This document shows, one piece after another, positions 7,362 through 13,682 of a stretch of DNA of 17,607 bases. Positions within the stretch are counted from its first letter, which is position 1; each line of letters begins with the position of its first letter. Source of the DNA: an uncultured bacterium (GTDB taxonomy: Bacteria; Actinomycetota; Coriobacteriia; Coriobacteriales; Atopobiaceae); the NCBI GenBank assembly GCA_905215465.1, contig CAJMPT010000038.1:1-17607 (forward strand), given 5' to 3'. A program made the position numbers and the translations under genes. The notes under the pieces are model-generated. The model worked only from the letters and a program-made list of their open reading frames with translations, had not been told where the DNA came from and ran no database searches.

Positions 7362-8714
7362 GTGGCAGAGCAGATCCCAATCGCCTCCGTCCTCTTCGTG
7401 ACCCTCGGGTGCGCCAAGAACGAGGTCGACACCGACCGCATGCGCGCCCTTCTCCTCAAGGCCGGCTTCTCCGAGGCCGCAGACCCCGAGGAGGCCGACG
7501 TCGCCATCGTCAACACCTGCTCCTTCCTGGCCTCGGCCACCGAGGAGTCCGTCGAGGCCACCCTCGAGCTTGCGGAGGGCCGCGCCGAGGGCGTCCGCGA
7601 GTGCCCCATCGTCATGTGCGGCTGCGTTCCCTCGCGCTACGGCGACGAGCTGCCCGAGCAGCTCCCCGAGGTGGCCGCGTTCGTGCGCTCCGAGGACGAG
7701 GACGGCATCGTCGGCGTCGTGGCCGACGTCTTGGGCGTCCAGGCCGACCTCGCTCCCGTCGACTTCTCCGGCACCCTGCGCACCATCGACGGCGCCTCCT
7801 CCTTCGTCAAGATCTCCGAGGGCTGCGACCGCTTCTGCGCCTTCTGTGCCATCCCGTACATCCGCGGCCGCTACTACTCCCGTCCCGCCGACCAGATCTG
7901 CGCCGAGGTCGCCGACCTCATGGAGGGCGGCGTCCGCGAGGTCGTCCTCATCGGCCAGGACACCGGCATCTGGGGCTCGGACTTCGAGGGCGACCAGACG
8001 CTCGCCAAGCTGCTTCGACAGGTGGCGGAGGTCGTGCGTCCCTACGACGGCTGGGTGCGCGTGCTCTACCTGCAGCCCGAGGGCATGACCGACGAGCTCG
8101 TCGCCACCATCCGCGACGTGCACGAGGTCCTTCCCTACATCGACATCCCCATCCAGCACTGCTCCGAGCGCGTGCTCGCGTCCATGGGCCGCTCCGGCTC
8201 CACGCAGCAGCTTCGAGAGCTCTTTGCCCGCCTGCGCCAGGAGATTCCCGGCATGGTCCTTCGCACCACCGGCATGTGCGGCTTCCCTGGCGAGACTGAC
8301 GAGGAGGCCGACGAGCTCTACGACTTCATCCAGGAGGAGGAGTTCGACTACACGTCCGTCTTCGCCTACTCCCGGGAGGAGGGCACCAAGGCCGCCCGCA
8401 TGGAGGGCCAGGTCGACGAGGGCGTTAAGCTTGAGCGCACCCAGCGCCTGATGGACCTCGTAGAGCAGCTGGGCTTCTCGGCCACCGCCAAGCACGTCGG
8501 CGAGCGCGTGAAGGTCATCATCGACGGTGCAGAGGAGGGCGAGGACGGCCCCGAGCTCATCGGTCACGCCTGGTTCCAGGCCCCCGACTGCGATGGCGCC
8601 GTGCACATCGCCGCGGGCGAGGTCTCCGTGGGAGACATCGTGACCGTCGACCTCGTGGACTCCTTCTGCTACGAGCTCGTCGGCGAGATCGTCGAGGAAG
8701 GGGAGGCCGAGTAG
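7362..8714 (+). CDS. rimO: Ribosomal protein S12 methylthiotransferase RimO
   Basis: Radical SAM enzyme that adds a methylthio group to a conserved aspartate of ribosomal protein S12. The protein has 450 residues. The N-terminal MTTase (UPF0004) domain carries three cluster-binding cysteines: C17 in LGCAKNEVD, C53 in NTCSF and C88 in CGCVPSRY. The radical SAM motif CDRFCAFC supplies C155, C159 and C162. A C-terminal TRAM domain covers about the last 65 residues. LGCAKNEVD is the RimO form of the first motif; the MiaB in this window has FGCQMNLHD instead, so the two paralogues are easily told apart. The GTG start at 7362 is preceded by AGGAGG (7351-7356), which overlaps the yajQ stop. It ends 2 bp before pgsA. 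rimO next to pgsA and cinA is a common actinobacterial arrangement. Confidence 0.95.
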   Translation: MAEQIPIASVLFVTLGCAKNEVDTDRMRALLLKAGFSEAADPEEADVAIVNTCSFLASATEESVEATLELAEGRAEGVRECPIVMCGCVPSRYGDELPEQLPEVAAFVRSEDEDGIVGVVADVLGVQADLAPVDFSGTLRTIDGASSFVKISEGCDRFCAFCAIPYIRGRYYSRPADQICAEVADLMEGGVREVVLIGQDTGIWGSDFEGDQTLAKLLRQVAEVVRPYDGWVRVLYLQPEGMTDELVATIRDVHEVLPYIDIPIQHCSERVLASMGRSGSTQQLRELFARLRQEIPGMVLRTTGMCGFPGETDEEADELYDFIQEEEFDYTSVFAYSREEGTKAARMEGQVDEGVKLERTQRLMDLVEQLGFSATAKHVGERVKVIIDGAEEGEDGPELIGHAWFQAPDCDGAVHIAAGEVSVGDIVTVDLVDSFCYELVGEIVEEGEAE

Positions 8715-8716
8715 CC

Positions 8717-9316
8717 TTGTTTGCCCAGAAGAGCATCTGGACCCCCGCAAACGTCGTCACCTGCACCAGGGTCGTCCTCGTTCCCGTGTGGCTCCTCGTG
8801 GCGGAGCTGGTGGGCGTTCCCTCTGGCGAGGCCCTGAGCTGGCCTGGCATGGGCGTCTTCGCCTTCTTCCTGCTCATCTCGCTCACCGACAAGGTCGACG
8901 GCTACCTGGCGAGGTCCCGCAACGAGGTCACCACCTTCGGCAAGTTCCTCGACCCCATCGCCGACAAGCTCGCCGTCGTCGTCTCGCTCTGCTTCCTTCT
9001 GGAGCACGGCATCGTGGGCAGCTGGGTGCTTCTCGTCGTGATTGCGCGCGAGTTTCTGGTGTCCGGCCTGCGCATGGTCGTGGCGTCCAAGGGCGTGGTC
9101 ATAGCCGCGAGCAACCTGGGCAAGTGGAAGACGGCCACCACCATGATCTCCATCTGCGGATTGCTCTTCGTCTGCGCGCTGCCGTCCGAGAGCTGCGGCG
9201 CCTGGGGCCTCTCGTTCCTCTTCAACGTGGTGCTTCTCGTGGCCGTGGCGCTCACCGCGTGGTCTGGCATTGACTACTTTGCCAAGTCCTGGAAGTACCT
9301 CACGGAGGAGGACTAG
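8717..9316 (+). CDS. pgsA: CDP-diacylglycerol-glycerol-3-phosphate 3-phosphatidyltransferase
   Basis: Integral membrane enzyme of the CDP-alcohol phosphatidyltransferase family. It makes phosphatidylglycerol phosphate, the precursor of phosphatidylglycerol and cardiolipin. The 199 residues contain the full signature DxxDGxxAR(8)GxxxDxxxD: D58, D61, G62, A65, R66, G75, D79 and D83. Several hydrophobic helices are visible. The start is TTG at 8717, which is rare but well supported: AAGGGGAGG (8698-8706) lies 10 nt upstream, inside the end of rimO, and the following residues (SIWTPANVVTCTRVVLVPVW) match the normal PgsA N-terminus. The gene order pgsA-cinA-recA is conserved across Gram-positive bacteria and favours PgsA over other family members such as cardiolipin or phosphatidylinositol phosphate synthases. 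Confidence 0.93.
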   Translation: MFAQKSIWTPANVVTCTRVVLVPVWLLVAELVGVPSGEALSWPGMGVFAFFLLISLTDKVDGYLARSRNEVTTFGKFLDPIADKLAVVVSLCFLLEHGIVGSWVLLVVIAREFLVSGLRMVVASKGVVIAASNLGKWKTATTMISICGLLFVCALPSESCGAWGLSFLFNVVLLVAVALTAWSGIDYFAKSWKYLTEED

Positions 9317-9318
9317 CC

Positions 9319-9837
9319 GTGGGCACGTGCATCCTGCCGTCTGGCGAGGTACTCTATGAGCTTGCCAGGCGCGTCATCGAGAAGGGCTGCGAGCTCTGCC
9401 TCACCGTGGGGACCGCCGAGTCCTGCACGGGCGGCCTCGTGGCGGGAAGCCTCACCGCGGTGCCCGGGTCCTCCTCGGTGGTGCGCGGCGGCGTCGTGAG
9501 CTACGCCATTCCCGTGAAGCACGAGGTGCTGGGCGTCTCCCAGGAGGTTCTCGACGAGCCCGGCGTGGGCGCCGTCTCCTCCGAGTGCGCCGCCCAGATG
9601 GCCGAGGGCGCGCGCCGCGTGCTTGCCTGCGACGTGGCGGTCTCGATCACCGGCATCGCCGGCCCCGGGGGAGAGGAGCCCGGCAAGCCGGTCGGCACCG
9701 TCTGGATGGGTCTGGGCACGTCCGGCGGCGTGAGGACCGAGCTCAATTGCTTTGACGGCGATCGTGCGCAGGTGCGCTCCGCCGCCGTCGCCCGCGCCCT
9801 CGAGCTCCTCTATGAAGGGCTTGTGGAAACTTCCTAG
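9319..9837 (+). CDS. pncC: Stand-alone CinA C-terminal domain protein (NMN amidase, PncC type)
   Basis: CinA_C family protein. Characterised members hydrolyse nicotinamide mononucleotide to nicotinate mononucleotide in pyridine nucleotide salvage. The 172 residues hold one domain with the active-site motif AESCTGG (S35 is the expected catalytic serine), the conserved block VVSYAIPVKHEVLGV with Y62 and K67, and ITGIAGPGG. The N-terminal COG1058 domain found in full-length CinA of Bacillus and Streptococcus is absent, and the sequence upstream is pgsA, so nothing has been cut off. The start is GTG at 9319, 2 bp after the pgsA stop, with GGAGGAGGA (9304-9312) inside the pgsA end. Its place just before recA is the classic cinA position. 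A role in competence should not be assumed. The activity is inferred from the family. Confidence 0.9.
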   Translation: MGTCILPSGEVLYELARRVIEKGCELCLTVGTAESCTGGLVAGSLTAVPGSSSVVRGGVVSYAIPVKHEVLGVSQEVLDEPGVGAVSSECAAQMAEGARRVLACDVAVSITGIAGPGGEEPGKPVGTVWMGLGTSGGVRTELNCFDGDRAQVRSAAVARALELLYEGLVETS

Positions 9838-9910
9838 GAATTCGCGTTTGCTCGCAGGCAACTACGACCCTCGGGCCACCTGGATTGCGCAGCTCGCGCG
9901 TCCGTGGTGA

Positions 9911-9927
9911 AAGCGTGCCGCACGCTT
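9911..9927 (+). other. Short hairpin in the cinA-recA gap
   Basis: AAGCGTG (9911-9917) and CACGCTT (9921-9927) form a 7-bp stem with loop CCG, 74 bp after the cinA stop. There is no T tract, so a Rho-independent terminator is doubtful. It may still mark the 3' end of the upstream operon. The rest of 9838-9997 shows no gene or recognised RNA. Confidence 0.35.
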
Positions 9928-9997
9928 GCCGAAAGCCTCCGGTATGCCTGGTGTCCGCTAGCTGCAAGTCTTCCAAACTAAGGTTGGCCCAAGGATG

Positions 9998-10026
9998 TTG
10001 ACTTAGAACAGGCGTTCGTCTAACAT
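9998..10026 (+). promoter_or_regulatory. recA promoter
   Basis: TTGACT at 9998-10003 and TAACAT at 10021-10026 are separated by exactly 17 bp, close to the sigma-70 consensus. Transcription would begin near base 10033 and give a leader of about 23 nt. The leader contains AAGGGAG (10044-10050), 5 nt before the recA ATG. The LexA operator lies inside the spacer. Confidence 0.85.
10005..10018 (+). promoter_or_regulatory. LexA operator (SOS box) of recA
   Basis: AGAACAGGCGTTCG contains the symmetric half-sites GAAC (10006-10009) and GTTC (10014-10017) four bases apart. This is the Gram-positive SOS box pattern (Bacillus/mycobacterial CGAAC-N4-GTTCG). It sits between the -35 and -10 hexamers, so bound LexA would block RNA polymerase. 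The position, spacing and downstream gene agree, making this the best-supported operator in the window. Confidence 0.88.
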
Positions 10027-10055
10027 CGAGGCATACCAAGAGCAAGGGAGCGCAC

Positions 10056-11153
10056 ATGGCCAAGACCAAGGGAACGTCCAAGGAGATCCTGCCCGCCACC
10101 ACGGGCGAGGAGCGCGAGAAGGTCCTCAGGGCTACCGAGGACGAGATCATCAAGAAGTTCGGCAAGGGCTCCATCATGAGGTTTGGTGACGATGGCCCCA
10201 GTATGGAGGTCGAGGCCATCCCGACGGGCTCCCTTGCGCTTGACGCGGCTCTGGGCATTGGCGGCGTCCCCCGCGGCCGCATCGTCGAGATCTACGGCCC
10301 CGAGTCCTCCGGCAAGACCACGCTCTCGCTTGAGATCCTGGCCGAGGCTCAGGCCATGGGCGGCGTCGTCGCCTTCATCGATGCGGAGCACGCCCTTGAC
10401 CCCGGCTATGCTGCCCGCATCGGCGTTGACATTGATGACGTCCTCATCTCCCAGCCCGACACCGGCGAGCAGGCGCTCGAGATCTGCGACATGCTTGTGC
10501 GCTCCGGCGCCATCGACGTCGTGGTCGTGGACTCCGTCGCGGCCCTCGTGCCTCGTGCCGAGATTGAGGGAGAGATCGGAGACACCACCGTGGGTCTTCA
10601 GGCCCGTCTCATGAGCCAGGCGCTGAGAAAGCTCGCGGGCTCCCTCTCCAAGTCCAACACCACCTGCATCTTCATCAACCAGCTGCGCGAGAAGATCGGC
10701 GTCATGTTCGGCAACCCCGAGACCACGCCTGGCGGTCGCGCCCTCAAGTTCTTTGCCTCCGTGCGCATGGACATCCGTCGCATCGACAGCATCAAGGTCA
10801 ACGGCGAGAACGTTGGCAACCGCGTCCGCGTCAAGGTCGTCAAGAACAAGGTCGCGCCCCCGTTCAAGCAGGCCGAGTTCGACATCATGTACGGCAAGGG
10901 TATCTCCAAGGAGGGGTCGCTCTTGGACATGGCCGTGGAGTACGACATCGTCAACAAGTCCGGCTCCTGGTTCACCTACGAGACCGAGCGCCTGGGCCAG
11001 GGCCGCGAGGCAGCCAAGGAGTTCCTGGCAACCAACCCCGACCTCATGGCGGAGATCGACCACAAGGTGCGCGTTGCGTGCGGGCTTGAGCTGGGCGACG
11101 AGCCTGCTGGCATGCCCGTTGACGGTGTCGAGGCCGACGGCCTGACCGAGTAG
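10056..11153 (+). CDS. recA: Recombinase RecA
   Basis: DNA-dependent ATPase that forms filaments on single-stranded DNA, carries out homologous strand exchange and triggers LexA self-cleavage. The 365 residues include Walker A GPESSGKT (81-88), Walker B VVVVDSVAAL, the L1 region before GLQARLMSQALRKL, and the L2 region with the RecA signature NQLREKIGVMFGNPETTPGG. The C-terminus is acidic, as usual (ending EADGLTE). There is no intein or frameshift. The ATG start has AAGGGAG 5 nt upstream. recX begins 8 bp after the stop, so the two are probably co-transcribed from the LexA-controlled promoter. Confidence 0.99.
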   Translation: MAKTKGTSKEILPATTGEEREKVLRATEDEIIKKFGKGSIMRFGDDGPSMEVEAIPTGSLALDAALGIGGVPRGRIVEIYGPESSGKTTLSLEILAEAQAMGGVVAFIDAEHALDPGYAARIGVDIDDVLISQPDTGEQALEICDMLVRSGAIDVVVVDSVAALVPRAEIEGEIGDTTVGLQARLMSQALRKLAGSLSKSNTTCIFINQLREKIGVMFGNPETTPGGRALKFFASVRMDIRRIDSIKVNGENVGNRVRVKVVKNKVAPPFKQAEFDIMYGKGISKEGSLLDMAVEYDIVNKSGSWFTYETERLGQGREAAKEFLATNPDLMAEIDHKVRVACGLELGDEPAGMPVDGVEADGLTE

Positions 11154-11160
11154 GCGCAAC

Positions 11161-11835
11161 GTGACAGATTCGTCCTTTGAGTGGGATGTTGAGCTCCCCG
11201 AGCGTGGGTCTGTCGCGCTTGGGGAGCGTCGTCCCAGGGCCACGCTCACAATTTCATCCGAGTCGCACGGGGAGGAGCGCATCCCCCTGCCCAAGGCGGT
11301 TGGGAAGAGGCTCGTGTCGCTCCGGGAGTCTGGGGGAGCCTTGCCGTCTTGTCGCTCGGAGCTTCTCTACCAGGTGCGTGCGTTCTCGGCCGAGCTTGCG
11401 CACTCCAAGGCCGAGGACCTTCTCAACCGGAGGGACTACTCCACAAAGGAGCTTGCCGACAAGCTCAAGGAGGCGGGTTACCTTCCCTCCGTGACGGACG
11501 AGGTGGTCTCGTGGTTTGTCGAAGTCGGCCTTCTGGACGATGCCCGGTTCGCGGAGCTCTTCGTGAGGTCCAAGGTCGGGGCCGGATGGGGTCGCGTCAA
11601 GATTTCGCGGGAGCTCGCCCGTAGAGGCATCGACGTCGCGGAGCTCGACGGCTGGCCCGAGGCCTTCTTCGAGGATGGCGAGGACGCGGCGGCCTACGAG
11701 CTGGCCTCCCGACGCCGCCTCACGGGCAAGAACGACTTCCAGAAGCTTGTGCGCTTCCTCTGTGGGCGTGGCTTTCCCATGGGCGTGGCCATGGACGCCG
11801 CAAAGAGGGTGCTTACGGAGGCTGAGGAGGGCTGA
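11161..11835 (+). CDS. recX: Regulatory protein RecX
   Basis: RecX binds RecA filaments and modulates their activity. The 224-residue product contains the helical RecX repeats from about residue 78: AEDLLNRRDYSTKELADKLK, then VGLLDDARFAELFV and GRVKISRELARRGID, with a further repeat near the C-terminus (KLVRFLCGRGFPMGVAMDAA). The first 75 or so residues do not look like RecX and could be an extension or partly untranslated. The assigned GTG at 11161 has no good Shine-Dalgarno sequence (TAGGCG at best). A later GTG at 11314, preceded by GGGAAGAGG, is an alternative start that would remove 51 residues. The N-terminal part has the same GC-rich codon use as the rest. recA-recX adjacency strongly supports the name. 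Confidence 0.9.
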   Translation: MTDSSFEWDVELPERGSVALGERRPRATLTISSESHGEERIPLPKAVGKRLVSLRESGGALPSCRSELLYQVRAFSAELAHSKAEDLLNRRDYSTKELADKLKEAGYLPSVTDEVVSWFVEVGLLDDARFAELFVRSKVGAGWGRVKISRELARRGIDVAELDGWPEAFFEDGEDAAAYELASRRRLTGKNDFQKLVRFLCGRGFPMGVAMDAAKRVLTEAEEG

Positions 11836-11891
11836 GCACGTGCCTTTCCTGCGGAGGGCCGCCGCTCGCGCCCTTGGACCGAACATATGAT

Positions 11892-11921
11892 TTGACATCA
11901 TGACCCTGCGGCATATACGAT
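11892..11921 (+). promoter_or_regulatory. Probable promoter upstream of rny
   Basis: TTGACA at 11892-11897 is a perfect -35 hexamer. The -10 is either TATACG (11914-11919, 16-bp spacer) or TACGAT (11916-11921, 18-bp spacer). The site lies 57 bp after the recX stop and would leave a leader of about 190 nt before rny. The region 11836-12114 has no recognised gene family and is clearly richer in A/T than the coding sequence. The LexA-like half-site CGAACATATG ends at 11889, 2 bp before the -35. Confidence 0.6.
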
Positions 11922-12051
11922 GAGAACTGCCATCGAGGCTCATTCTCTTCCGCTGGGCTACCAGCAGATGCATATATCGTCCTACTCGTTAGCTGTAGTA
12001 CATAGTTTCATGCAACGGACCGAGCGGCGGACTGTCCTCAGATGGCGGGTT

Positions 12052-12070
12052 CCGTGGCCTTTGGCCATGG
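12052..12070 (+). other. Hairpin in the rny leader
   Basis: CCGTGGCC (12052-12059) pairs with GGCCATGG (12063-12070) around a TTT loop: 8 pairs, one of them G-U. It is 44 nt before the rny start and has no T tract. A leader structure that affects translation or decay of rny mRNA is possible, but there is no known riboswitch match. Confidence 0.4.
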
Positions 12071-12114
12071 TCTCCTGAACCACATTGAAGAAAGCCATCT
12101 TTGAGGAGAACATC

Positions 12115-13671
12115 ATGGGAATTGCAATCGGTGTTGGCATTGCCTGCCTAGTGGTGGGCATTGTCTTGACCTATTTCGTGCTAGCAGGCAAGAGCACGTC
12201 CAAGCTCAAGCTCGCCGACCAGCAGATTGAGAACGCCCGCTCCGAGGCCGAGCGTATTACCTCCGAGGCCAGCCGCCAGGCCGAGAACGCCAAGAAGGAG
12301 GCGGTCCTGGAGGCCAAGGAGCAGATCATGCAGCTCAAGCAGAACTCCGAGGCCGAGGAGAAGAAGCGCAAGGGCGAGCTGCAGACCCTCGAGAACCGGA
12401 TCATGCAACGCGAGGAGTCCCTCGACCACCGCAACGATGCCCTCGACCGCAGGGAGCACCAGCTCTCCAGCCTCCAGGGCCAGCTCGACCGCCGCAAGTC
12501 CGACCTTGACGAGCTCGTCTCCAAGCAGACCTCCGAGCTCGAGCGCATCGCCGGGCTCACCAAGGACGATGCCCACGACGAGCTCATCTCCCGCGTCCGC
12601 GCCGAGAGCGTGAGGGACGAGGCCCAGATCCTACGCGAGTCCGAGCAGAACGTCCGTGCCCAGGCTGACAAGACCGCCCGCGAGATCATCTCCACGGCTA
12701 TCCAGCGCTGCGCCGCCGACCAGGCCGGAGAGATCACCGTCACCTCCGTGCACATTCCCTCCGACGACCTCAAGGGTCGCATCATCGGCCGCGAGGGCCG
12801 CAACATCCGCACCTTCGAGCAGGTCTCCGGCGTCTCCCTCGTGATTGACGACACCCCCGAGACCGTCATCCTCTCCAGCTTTGACCCTGTCCGCCGCGAG
12901 ACGGCCCGCGTCGCCCTCGAGAACCTCATCGCCGACGGCCGCATCCACCCCGCGCGCATCGAGGAGCTCTACAAGAAGGCCGAAGACCTCGTCAACGAGC
13001 GCGTCCGCGAGGCCGGTGAGCAGGCCGCCTTCGACGCCGGCATCCACGACCTGCACCCCGAGCTGGTCCGTACACTGGGCGCCCTTCGCTACCGCACCTC
13101 CTTCGGCCAGAACGTCCTGCAGCACTCCATCCAGGTCTCCGCGCTCTGCGGCATCATGGCCTCCGAGCTTGGTCTGGACGAGGCTCCCGCCAAGCGCGCC
13201 GGCCTTCTCCACGATCTCGGCAAGGCCATCGACCACGAGGTCGAGGGCCCGCACGCCGTGATCGGCGCAGACCTCGCCCGCCGCTACGGCGAGCGCCCCG
13301 AGATCGTCCACGCCATCGAGGCGCACCACGCCGATGTGGACCCCGACACCGTCCTTGACGTCCTTGTCCAGGCCGCCGATGCCATCTCCGCCGCCCGTCC
13401 CGGCGCCCGTCGCGAGTCTGCCGAGAACTACATCAAGCGCCTTGAGAAGCTCGAGGAGATTTCCAACGCCCACGAGGGCGTCGAGCGCACCTACGCCATG
13501 CAGGCCGGTCGCGAGCTCCACGTCATGGTCGAACCCGAGAAGATCTCCGACGCCCAGGCTACGGTCCTCGCTCATGACATTGCCAAGCAGATCGAGGACG
13601 AGATGGAGTACCCCGGCCAGGTCCGCGTCGTGGTCATCCGCGAGTCCCGCGCCCTCGGCATCGCCAAGTAG
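12115..13671 (+). CDS. rny: Ribonuclease Y
   Basis: Membrane-anchored endoribonuclease that starts decay of many mRNAs in Gram-positive bacteria. The 518 residues show the whole family plan. A single N-terminal transmembrane helix is at about 3-24 (IGVGIACLVVGIVLTYFVLA). A long Glu/Lys/Arg-rich coiled coil spans about 30-195. A KH domain has GREGRN at 225-230. An HD domain has HDLGK at 366-370, where H366 and D367 are the metal-binding pair, with other ligands expected around HSIQ and EAHHADV. The start chosen is ATG at 12115, because GAGGAG (12103-12108) lies 6 nt upstream and the helix then begins at once. An in-frame TTG at 12085 would add ten polar residues and has no Shine-Dalgarno. RNase Y is frequent in Firmicutes and rare in other Actinomycetota, so its presence helps point to Coriobacteriia. 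Confidence 0.96.
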   Translation: MGIAIGVGIACLVVGIVLTYFVLAGKSTSKLKLADQQIENARSEAERITSEASRQAENAKKEAVLEAKEQIMQLKQNSEAEEKKRKGELQTLENRIMQREESLDHRNDALDRREHQLSSLQGQLDRRKSDLDELVSKQTSELERIAGLTKDDAHDELISRVRAESVRDEAQILRESEQNVRAQADKTAREIISTAIQRCAADQAGEITVTSVHIPSDDLKGRIIGREGRNIRTFEQVSGVSLVIDDTPETVILSSFDPVRRETARVALENLIADGRIHPARIEELYKKAEDLVNERVREAGEQAAFDAGIHDLHPELVRTLGALRYRTSFGQNVLQHSIQVSALCGIMASELGLDEAPAKRAGLLHDLGKAIDHEVEGPHAVIGADLARRYGERPEIVHAIEAHHADVDPDTVLDVLVQAADAISAARPGARRESAENYIKRLEKLEEISNAHEGVERTYAMQAGRELHVMVEPEKISDAQATVLAHDIAKQIEDEMEYPGQVRVVVIRESRALGIAK

Positions 13672-13682
13672 GAACAAATCGC

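Noticed and set aside
6549..8750. Minus-strand open frame of 733 codons opposite rodZ, yajQ and rimO
   Set aside because: It crosses three well-supported plus-strand genes and their junctions. Its length follows from high GC, and its residues show the same Leu/Gly/Asp/His antisense pattern.
9828..9846. Palindrome around TTCCTAGGAA at the cinA stop
   Set aside because: Short and without a loop or T tract. It contains the stop codon and is most simply chance.
12085..12114. TTG start for rny giving ten more residues
   Set aside because: No ribosome site lies before it. ATG at 12115 has GAGGAG 6 nt upstream and puts the membrane helix at the N-terminus, as expected.
11836..12114. Riboswitch or structured ncRNA in the recX-rny gap
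   Set aside because: Only one short hairpin was found. No conserved core of a known riboswitch, T-box or 6C-type RNA could be recognised by eye.
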